Assembly (NCBI GenBank): GCA_002482405.1
Contig: DLFX01000196.1
Span: 3,007 to 11,596 of the forward strand
Origin: Firmicutes bacterium UBA7709
Lineage (GTDB): Bacteria > Bacillota_A > Clostridia > Peptostreptococcales > Anaerovoracaceae
Reading direction: 5' to 3'
DNA length: 8,590 bases
Within the stretch, counting starts at the first letter, position 1. Each line of letters begins with the position of its first letter. Both the position numbers and the translations under genes were made by a program. Below the pieces are notes generated by a model. It saw only the letters and a program-made list of their open reading frames with translations. It was not told the DNA's origin and did not search any database. Below are positions 1 through 4,772 of the stretch, in pieces.

Positions 1-544
1 CAGCAAGATCCCGGTCATCGGACCGGCATTCTTCCATCAGGATATCTTTATCTATTTCGGATATCTCATCACCATCTGCGCGTCCATCTACTTGTGGAAG
101 ACGAAGAAGGGGCTGAACCTGAAAGCGGTGGGAGAAAACGCCGCGGCGGCGGATGCGTCCGGAATCAATGTCAACCTCTATAAATACGTCCATATCATAC
201 TGGGCGGAGCCCTCTGCGGATTGGGAGGAGCCTATATGTCCCTGGTCACCATTCCTGTCTGGCAGGAAAACGTGGTGGCAGGCCGCGGCTGGATCGCGGT
301 AGCTCTGGTCATTTTCGCCTCATGGAGGCCGTCCAGAGCCCTCGTCGGGGCATTCCTCTTCGGCGGCCTGAATATTCTGGGCTTCCGGCTCCAGAGCATG
401 GGGATCCACATCTCACAGTACCTGGTGGATATGGTGCCCTACGCGGCGACGATATTGATCGTAATCATCAGTACGCGAAAAAACAAGAAAGAGGATATGG
501 GCCCGGCAGACCTGAGCGTCCCGTATTTCCGCGAAGACAGATAA
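1..544 (+). CDS. Nucleoside-type (BMP family) ABC transporter permease, 5'-truncated
   Basis: This is the C-terminal 180 residues of a membrane permease; the reading frame is open from base 2, so the start lies outside the window. The stretch KAVGENAAAADASGIN matches the cytoplasmic coupling segment (RAVGENPxAADxxGI) of the BPD_transp_2 permeases that work with BMP-family lipoproteins to import purine nucleosides (YufP/YufQ, NupP/NupQ type). It is followed by a glycine-rich helix (HIILGGALCGLGGAYMSL), the family segment GRGWIAVALVIFASWRP, and two more hydrophobic helices, ending in a charged cytoplasmic tail. The usual order in such operons is lipoprotein, ATPase, permease 1, permease 2. This gene ends at a strong terminator, so it is most likely the last gene and the YufQ/NupQ-like subunit. 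The subunit assignment and substrate are inferred from the family; the family itself is clear. Confidence 0.85.
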   Translation, partial: SKIPVIGPAFFHQDIFIYFGYLITICASIYLWKTKKGLNLKAVGENAAAADASGINVNLYKYVHIILGGALCGLGGAYMSLVTIPVWQENVVAGRGWIAVALVIFASWRPSRALVGAFLFGGLNILGFRLQSMGIHISQYLVDMVPYAATILIVIISTRKNKKEDMGPADLSVPYFREDR

Positions 545-563
545 AAAGGCAGAAGAAAAATGG

Positions 564-613
564 AATCAGCTGAGCACAAGCGATGGGAAATTGCTTGTGC
601 TCAGCTGATTTTT
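564..613 (+). terminator. Rho-independent terminator of the permease operon
   Basis: An 18-bp perfect inverted repeat (564-581 with 593-610) encloses an 11-nt loop and runs into five T residues at 609-613. It starts 20 bp after the permease stop codon. The arm includes AATCAGCTGAGCACAAGC. It should end transcription coming from the left. The upstream A-rich run (556-560) could give some termination in the opposite direction too. Confidence 0.9.
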
Positions 614-906
614 AACATTCTGCCCGGCGCTTTAGCGAGGTTCGGCATAATTTGTGCGAGAGGAGCCGTTGTGCTCAAAAATTCAAGTGTGGAGTAACCA
701 AACACGCCGCTATGTTCAAAAATTCAAGCGGGGAGTATGTTTTTCGCGTTTAAAGACCATTAAAACCGGGAAATGTACTCCATACTTAAAAATGTGAGCA
801 AAAAGTTGCTCCATATTTGAAATTTTGAGCATGGCAGTCAAAACGGTTGCTCCATACGCTAAATTTTGAGCCAATAAACCATATGGCGCGGCGTATTAAA
901 AGCAGT
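614..906. other. Gene-free stretch between two convergent genes
   Basis: No credible coding frame occurs here. The stretch lies between the plus-strand permease, which ends upstream, and the minus-strand mogA, which ends at 907. Its main content is a cluster of five palindromic repeat units at 672-872, listed separately. The first 58 bases and the last 34 bases hold nothing recognisable. No obvious hairpin terminator for mogA is present in the last 34 bases, so either mogA transcription runs into the repeats or the repeats themselves terminate it. Confidence 0.75.
672..872. repeat. Cluster of five 24-25 bp palindromic units, two forward and three inverted
   Basis: Core 24-mers lie at 673-696 and 714-737 (plus orientation) and at 776-799, 807-830 and 848-871 (minus orientation). 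Read in one orientation, every copy begins G(C/T)TCA, has an A/T-rich middle, and ends GGAG(T/C)A. With one more 5' base each unit is roughly TGYTC-N15-GAGYA, an imperfect palindrome. Copies 1 and 2 share 21 of 24 bases, copies 4 and 5 share 20 of 24, and copies 2 and 3 share 16 of 24. The spacers are unrelated in sequence. The copy starts are 41, 62, 31 and 41 bp apart. The layout resembles a REP/BIME-type extragenic element, an array of protein-binding sites, or the remains of a small non-autonomous element. No target-site duplication is visible at the edges. Which of these it is cannot be decided from one locus. Confidence 0.85.
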
Positions 907-1404
907 TTATTTCCGGGCGCACTCCGCGTCGTTTCCCTGCAGGATATCCAGGCCGTGTGCGAGAGAGGACAGGATGTATTCCAGAGTTTCCCGGACGGCT
1001 TTCGGGCTGCCGGGCAGATTGACGATCAGCGTGTTTCCCCGGATGCCCGCTTCGGCCCTTGACAGCATCGCCCTGGGAGTGATCGAGAGCGAGAGGTTTC
1101 TCATGGCTTCAGGGATCCCCGGAGTGCGGCGTTCAATGACGTCCAGGGTGGCTTCGGGCGTAACGTCCCGCTTTGAAAATCCGGTCCCTCCCGTGGTCAG
1201 GATGAGATCAAGATGCTCTTCGTCCGCCATCCGGCACATCATATCCGCCAGCAGTTTTCTTTCATCCGGAAGGATCACCGTTTTTTCCGTCAGGAATGCC
1301 GGCTCCTTCGCGACGATTTTTTCGATCTCCGGGCCGCTGAGGTCCTCTCTCTCGCCGGCATAGCCCTTGTCGCTTGCAGTAATGATTCCAACTTTGTAAA
1401 CCAT
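907..1404 (-). CDS. mogA: MogA/MoaB-family molybdopterin adenylyltransferase
   Basis: The 165-residue cytoplasmic enzyme would adenylate molybdopterin ahead of molybdate insertion during molybdenum (or tungsten) cofactor synthesis. The MoCF-binding fold is covered end to end: an N-terminal strand with ITASD (8-12), the glycine loop TTGGTG (70-75), RDVTPEAT (79-86), PGIPEAMR (95-102), TPRAMLSRAEAGIRG (109-123) and NLPGSPKA (129-136). Asp47 in LPDE and Asp80 in RDVTP sit where E. coli MogA has its functional Asp49 and Asp82. The length is normal for single-domain MogA. The ATG at 1402-1404 is supported by GGAGGA at 1411-1416, six bases upstream. The gene stands alone here, with no other moa, moe or mob gene in the window, and is read from the tandem promoters in the divergent region. 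MoaB, a close paralogue, is the alternative name. Confidence 0.92.
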   Translation of the reverse strand: MVYKVGIITASDKGYAGEREDLSGPEIEKIVAKEPAFLTEKTVILPDERKLLADMMCRMADEEHLDLILTTGGTGFSKRDVTPEATLDVIERRTPGIPEAMRNLSLSITPRAMLSRAEAGIRGNTLIVNLPGSPKAVRETLEYILSSLAHGLDILQGNDAECARK

Positions 1405-1477
1405 AATATATCCTCCATAGATCGCAAATTGTATGTAAAAAAAATTGCCACTTGAATTTATATAAATATTCTATATG

Positions 1478-1506
1478 ATTATAATAGTAACACTAGAGTT
1501 CGACAA
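1478..1506 (-). promoter_or_regulatory. Proximal sigma-A-type promoter toward mogA, with Spo0A box
   Basis: This is the second copy of the same module on the minus strand: TTGTCG (1501-1506), a 17-bp spacer, TATAAT (1478-1483), with TGTCGAA at 1499-1505 over the -35. A start near 1471 would leave a leader of roughly 67 nt before the mogA ATG. That leader contains a run of eight U residues (plus-strand A run 1437-1444) without an associated hairpin. Confidence 0.6.
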
Positions 1507-1510
1507 GATG

Positions 1511-1539
1511 ATTATAATAGTAACATTAAAATTCGACAA
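1511..1539 (-). promoter_or_regulatory. Distal sigma-A-type promoter toward mogA, with Spo0A box
   Basis: Reading the minus strand, TTGTCG (1534-1539) serves as -35 (4 of 6 consensus) and TATAAT (1511-1516) as a perfect -10, with an exact 17-bp spacer. The heptamer TGTCGAA (1532-1538), a perfect Spo0A box, overlaps the -35, which is the arrangement of known Spo0A-activated sigma-A promoters. No expression evidence exists; a bare -35 without Spo0A binding is possible. Confidence 0.6.
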
Positions 1540-1551
1540 GGTGAATCGTTT

Positions 1552-2214
1552 ATGAATATTTTTTACAGGATTTTATTTTGCGTCATCGCGGTATGCGTTC
1601 CCGTGGTTACCATACTGAGCGGTTTTAATATTGTGTTCCGCATGCCGGATCTTTATGTCTATGAATTCAATAAAAACCAGACCACAAAAGAGGTGGAACT
1701 GGGTATTACAAATGATGAGCTCGGTGAATTTTTTTCCGACTATATGATGGGAAAAGAAAAGGAGCTGAACCTGCTTGTCGAATACAGGGACAGAGAACGG
1801 CCTGTTTTCGGCGCCGTTGAAAAGCTCAACATGGAAAACGCGAGGGAGCTGCTGAACAATTCTCTGTTTGTTCTAGGCGGCGCGTTGATTCTTGGCGTCG
1901 CAGGCTGCGGCGTCTTTCTGGCAAAGAAGAAAAAATATGAACTGCGGGGTGCGTTTAAGGCCGGGATCCTCGTACAGACGCTGGCTCTTATCGCGTGCAG
2001 CTTCGCGCTTTACTTTGACCAGCCCCGGTCGTTTCTTTACCATAAGATATGTACCAGCGCTTTTGGAGCCGATGATGTTCTGCCTTTGATGCTCACAAAA
2101 GAGTATGCCCAACTGAGCGTCGCCGCGGCTTCCGCGGTATCCATTGTACTGCTTGTGATCCTGGTTTCGGTTGTTTGGAGGCTCACCAAGCCCCGCAGGA
2201 TGTTTTACAATTGA
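1552..2214 (+). CDS. Four-helix integral membrane protein, DUF1461/TIGR01906-like
   Basis: This 220-residue protein has predicted membrane segments at about 4-28, 104-124, 134-154 and 187-209. A soluble, probably extracytoplasmic loop (30-103) lies between the first two. The arrangement, the length, the EKLNMENARELLNN stretch (90-103) just before helix 2, and FLYHKI (161-166) after helix 3 resemble the uncharacterised TIGR01906/DUF1461 family of Firmicutes. The usual family motif (F/W-LDP) near FLYHK is not clear here, so the assignment is moderate. The function is unknown. The ATG at 1552 has AAGGTGA at 1538-1544, seven bases upstream. The stop is followed directly by the ribosome binding site of the DJ-1 gene (14-bp gap), implying co-transcription with it. 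One Spo0A-box heptamer (1532-1538) ends at the ribosome binding site, so Spo0A binding could block this gene. Confidence 0.6.
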   Translation: MNIFYRILFCVIAVCVPVVTILSGFNIVFRMPDLYVYEFNKNQTTKEVELGITNDELGEFFSDYMMGKEKELNLLVEYRDRERPVFGAVEKLNMENARELLNNSLFVLGGALILGVAGCGVFLAKKKKYELRGAFKAGILVQTLALIACSFALYFDQPRSFLYHKICTSAFGADDVLPLMLTKEYAQLSVAAASAVSIVLLVILVSVVWRLTKPRRMFYN

Positions 2215-2220
2215 GGAGGT
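2213..2220 (+). promoter_or_regulatory. Strong ribosome binding site of the DJ-1 gene overlapping the upstream stop
   Basis: GAGGAGGT at 2213-2220 begins inside the TGA stop codon (2212-2214) of the preceding gene and ends eight bases before the ATG at 2229. It fixes the start of the DJ-1 gene and suggests translational coupling. Confidence 0.85.
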
Positions 2221-2228
2221 AAAAAGAA

Positions 2229-2774
2229 ATGGTCTATGTTCATTTGGCCGATGGATTTGAGGAAATAGAAGCCTTGACGGCGGTGGATATCCTGAGGAGA
2301 GCGGATATTCCGGTACAGACGGTTTCCGTGATGGACGGCAGGACGGTCATGGGGGCTCACAATATTCCGGTGATTGCCGACCTGCTGTTTGCGGAAGCGG
2401 ACTATGATAGCTGTGAGATGATCGTTCTTCCGGGCGGAATGCCAGGAACGGCAAACCTGGGAGGGCACGAGGGGCTTGGAAAGCAGCTTGACGCCTTCGC
2501 CAGTCATGGAAAATGGATCGCGGCGATCTGTGCGGCGCCCAGTGTGCTGGGGAAGATGTCCCTTTTGAAAGGAAAACGCGCTACTAGCTTCCCGGGCGTT
2601 GAAAATGAGCTGATCGGAGCCGAGTATTCGGAGGAAAGGGTCGTCCTGGACGGAAAGATCGTGACCTCCCGGTCCGCCGGCACAGCTATGGAATTTGCGC
2701 TGGAGCTGGTTCGGCTGTTAAAGGATGAGCCGACAGCCGACGCCTTAAAAAAATCGCTGATTACCGCCTTTTAG
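2229..2774 (+). CDS. DJ-1/YajL-like protein (DJ-1/PfpI superfamily)
   Basis: The 181-residue cytoplasmic protein covers the whole DJ-1/PfpI fold. ADGFEEIEA (7-15) supplies the conserved glutamate (Glu14, equivalent to Glu18 of human DJ-1). VLPGG (66-70) forms the oxyanion segment. AAICAAP (98-104) carries the nucleophile-elbow cysteine Cys101 (Cys106 of DJ-1). TSRSAGTAMEFAL (146-158) is the C-terminal family signature. Where human DJ-1 has His126 this protein has a phenylalanine (SFPGVE, 120-125), as is common in bacterial YajL/ThiJ-like members. Proposed activities in the family are glyoxalase III, protein or nucleotide deglycation (disputed), and oxidative-stress chaperoning; the sequence alone does not choose among them. 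It sits between the membrane-protein gene and the PHP gene, with a 12-bp gap to the latter, so all three are probably one operon. Confidence 0.9.
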   Translation: MVYVHLADGFEEIEALTAVDILRRADIPVQTVSVMDGRTVMGAHNIPVIADLLFAEADYDSCEMIVLPGGMPGTANLGGHEGLGKQLDAFASHGKWIAAICAAPSVLGKMSLLKGKRATSFPGVENELIGAEYSEERVVLDGKIVTSRSAGTAMEFALELVRLLKDEPTADALKKSLITAF

Positions 2775-2786
2775 CAAGGTGACGCT

Positions 2787-3662
2787 ATGATCGACCTGCA
2801 TCTTCACACCTATTATTCCGACGGGACAATGTCTCCCGGGGATCTTGTTAAGTTGGCAAAGGAAAGCGGCGCAAGGGCTATCGCCATCACCGACCACGAT
2901 GGAATGGGCGGCCTTGCCGAAGGCCTGGAAGCCGGAAAGCGCTCAGGCGTGCTTGTAATACCTGGGATCGAGCTGTCTACGGAGGATGACGAGGGGATAT
3001 ACATGCATATCCTGGGCTATTGCTTTGACCGGGAAAATGAGGCTTTGAAAAGCGAGGTGGAGCTGATCCGGAAAAAGCGGGCGGAGCGGAACGAGAAGCT
3101 CCTTGCCGCCCTTCGCCAGATCGGCTGCAAGCTGACAAAGGAGGACCTTCAACTGAGAGAAGGTCAGGATTATGTCGGAAAGCCAACCTTTGCCCTTGCT
3201 CTCGCGAGAAAGGGCTATGTTTCCACCCCCAAAGAGGCGTTTCAGGAAGGGCGTTTCATGCGCTCCGACGCGGTAAGAAGCGTTCACCGGGAGAAGATTT
3301 CCGCAAAGCGTGCGATTGAGCTCATCAAAGGGGCCGGGGGAACTCCGGTTCTCGCCCATCCCATGAAAGTTTCCCATCTGTCCCGGGAGGAAGACGACTT
3401 TTTTGAAAGGCTGGACCGGCAGCTGACCAAGCTGAAGAGCTGGGGAATCGGGGGAATGGAGTGCTATTACAACAACCATTCGCCTGAGGAAACGGAACGC
3501 CTGACAGCCCTGGCCCGAAAGCACCGGCTGCTGATCACCTGCGGTTCCGATTTTCACGGAAAGGAAATCGACAGGAATATTTCCATAGGAGGGTTTTTTA
3601 TCGATAAAAATTTCAACGAAGTGGAAATATTAAATAGTATTTTTTGTCAAAAGATGCTATAA
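2787..3662 (+). CDS. PHP-domain phosphoesterase, YciV/TrpH (RNase AM) type
   Basis: This 291-residue metal-dependent phosphoesterase belongs to the PHP family that includes E. coli YciV/RNase AM and 3',5'-nucleoside bisphosphate phosphatases. All expected metal-ligand motifs are present in order: HLH (5-7), SDGTMSP (11-17), ITDHD (34-38), GIELST (60-65), HILGY (74-78), LAHP (189-192) and GSDFHG (253-258). The region 79-180, rich in K, R and E, is the usual helical insertion. Likely substrates are 3',5'-bisphosphonucleotides (pAp) or short RNA 5' ends, inferred from family members. The ATG at 2787 has AAGGTG at 2776-2781. The last 19 bases of the gene contain an extended -10 promoter for the next gene. 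The length is normal and no ligand is missing. Confidence 0.9.
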   Translation: MIDLHLHTYYSDGTMSPGDLVKLAKESGARAIAITDHDGMGGLAEGLEAGKRSGVLVIPGIELSTEDDEGIYMHILGYCFDRENEALKSEVELIRKKRAERNEKLLAALRQIGCKLTKEDLQLREGQDYVGKPTFALALARKGYVSTPKEAFQEGRFMRSDAVRSVHREKISAKRAIELIKGAGGTPVLAHPMKVSHLSREEDDFFERLDRQLTKLKSWGIGGMECYYNNHSPEETERLTALARKHRLLITCGSDFHGKEIDRNISIGGFFIDKNFNEVEILNSIFCQKML

Positions 3663-3663
3663 T
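3655..3663 (+). promoter_or_regulatory. Extended -10 promoter for the HD-GYP operon, inside the end of the PHP gene
   Basis: TGCTATAAT at 3655-3663 is a perfect extended -10 (TGnTATAAT). No good -35 lies 17 bp upstream, as is usual for this promoter class. Transcription would start near 3670, about 28 nt before the preferred ATG at 3698. It overlaps the PHP stop codon (3660-3662). Read-through from the upstream operon is also possible, since no terminator lies in between. Confidence 0.5.
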
Positions 3664-3697
3664 CGGTGATAGTAATGATTTCAAGGAGCCGCAGCAT

Positions 3698-4762
3698 ATG
3701 AGATTTGTTCCGACGTATTGCCTGAGAGAGGGAATGATCCTGGGAGATAACCTCTATAATAACTATGGGGAGTTGATGCTTGCAGGCGGCACCGAACTCA
3801 CCAAGGAATATGTAAGTTCCATCGAACGCTTGCAATATAACGGAGTGTATATCAACGACGACATTTCTAAGGATATTCAAATCATAAATATCATCAATGA
3901 CAGCGTACGGGCGAAGGCGGTGAAGAGCATCAAGGACGTCTTTATTCACTGTGAAAAAGGCGGCAATATCAAGCACGACGTCAAGAAAGCCAGACGCCAG
4001 GTCGAGCACATCGTTGACGAGATCTTCGCCCACAGGCACCTCATGGTAAACATGGTCGATATGAAGGTGTTTGACGATTATACATACTATCATTCGGTCA
4101 ACGTCGCGGTCCTGAGCATTGTCCTCGGTGTCGCTCTGAAAATGGAGCGGTCGGAGCTGTGCAACCTAGGTTTTGCCGCACTGCTTCACGATATCGGCAA
4201 GGTTTTTGTCAGTAAAGAAATCCTCAATAAGCCCGGGAAGCTTACTCCGGCCGAGTTTGAGGAGATCAAGAGCCATTCTCTTCTGGGCTGCAATCATATC
4301 AAAAAAGGTTATGGAGTTTCCAACACGGCATATATGGGAATTCTGGACCATCATGAACAGTATGACGGCGGCGGTTACCCCAACAGTCTGAAAGGAGAAA
4401 ACATCTCCTGGTACGGCAGGATCATATCCGTGGCCGACGTCTATGACGCCCTGACCTCAGACAGGCCTTACAGAAAGGCCATGCTTCCGTCCGACGCGAT
4501 GGAATACATCATGGGGTCCAATAAAACCAAATTTGACCCGAAGGTGGTAGAAGTCTTTGTCAAGAAGATCGCGCCTTACCCCATCGGAACCTGCGTCAGA
4601 CTGAGCAACGGGCTGACCGGAATCGTGGTTGAAAACTACGAAGATCTCTGTATGAGGCCCAGGATAAGGATATTCATGGATCAAGAGAGAGATGTGGATG
4701 CCTATGAAATCGAACTGGCTGATTACGAGTCTTTAAACATAACCGTTGTCAAAGTCGTTTAG
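3698..4762 (+). CDS. HD-GYP domain cyclic-di-GMP phosphodiesterase
   Basis: The 354-residue protein has an N-terminal domain (1-60, RFVPTYCLREGMIL) that commonly precedes clostridial HD-GYP domains. A linker helix follows, then a complete HD-GYP domain (about 120-295): YHSVNVA with His132, HDIGK (164-168), His193, HHEQYDGGGYP (218-228) containing the GYP signature, and Asp247 in VADVYDALTSDRPYRK. All metal ligands are intact, so active hydrolysis of c-di-GMP is expected. A C-terminal extension (295-354) is mostly beta. No membrane segment or receiver domain is visible, so it is probably cytosolic. The ATG at 3698 is chosen because AAGGAG (3683-3688) precedes it by nine bases. An in-frame TTG at 3644 lies inside the PHP gene and upstream of the promoter, so it is rejected. 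It forms an operon with the J-domain/GGDEF-like gene 10 bp downstream. Confidence 0.92.
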   Translation: MRFVPTYCLREGMILGDNLYNNYGELMLAGGTELTKEYVSSIERLQYNGVYINDDISKDIQIINIINDSVRAKAVKSIKDVFIHCEKGGNIKHDVKKARRQVEHIVDEIFAHRHLMVNMVDMKVFDDYTYYHSVNVAVLSIVLGVALKMERSELCNLGFAALLHDIGKVFVSKEILNKPGKLTPAEFEEIKSHSLLGCNHIKKGYGVSNTAYMGILDHHEQYDGGGYPNSLKGENISWYGRIISVADVYDALTSDRPYRKAMLPSDAMEYIMGSNKTKFDPKVVEVFVKKIAPYPIGTCVRLSNGLTGIVVENYEDLCMRPRIRIFMDQERDVDAYEIELADYESLNITVVKVV

Positions 4763-4772
4763 GTAAAAGGCA

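Larger units (their letters stand above)
1476..1540. repeat. Tandem duplication of a 32-bp promoter module, 33-bp period
   Basis: Bases 1476-1507 and 1509-1540 are direct copies differing at 3 of 32 positions, separated by one base. Each contains GATTATAATAGTAACA followed by TTCGACAAG. The ATTATAAT portion is itself a palindrome, so it reads TATAAT on both strands. The duplication lies in the divergent region between mogA and the membrane-protein gene, and its right copy runs into the ribosome binding site of the latter. Confidence 0.95.

Noticed and set aside
644..667. Possible sixth copy of the palindromic unit
   Set aside because: It keeps GGAG and some A/T positions but matches only about 11 of 24 consensus bases and lacks the GCTC end. 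This is too weak to count.
672..872. CRISPR array
   Set aside because: The units are degenerate, change orientation midway, and have spacers of 7 to 38 bp. No cas gene is visible.
847..1062. Plus-strand open frame of 71 codons
   Set aside because: It begins inside a repeat unit and runs antisense through the well-supported mogA gene. It has no ribosome binding site and no recognisable protein features.
2943..3557. Minus-strand 204-codon frame antisense to the PHP gene
   Set aside because: The PHP gene has every catalytic motif in its own frame. The antisense frame has no family features and is a codon-bias shadow.
3631..3663. Sigma-D (flagellar) promoter upstream of the HD-GYP gene
   Set aside because: TAAA at 3631-3634 is present, but nothing like GCCGATAA follows at 15-bp spacing. 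The extended -10 reading is better.
3644..3697. TTG start for the HD-GYP gene, giving 18 extra residues
   Set aside because: It overlaps the PHP gene, lies upstream of the extended -10 promoter, lacks a ribosome binding site, and the ATG at 3698 has AAGGAG at good spacing.
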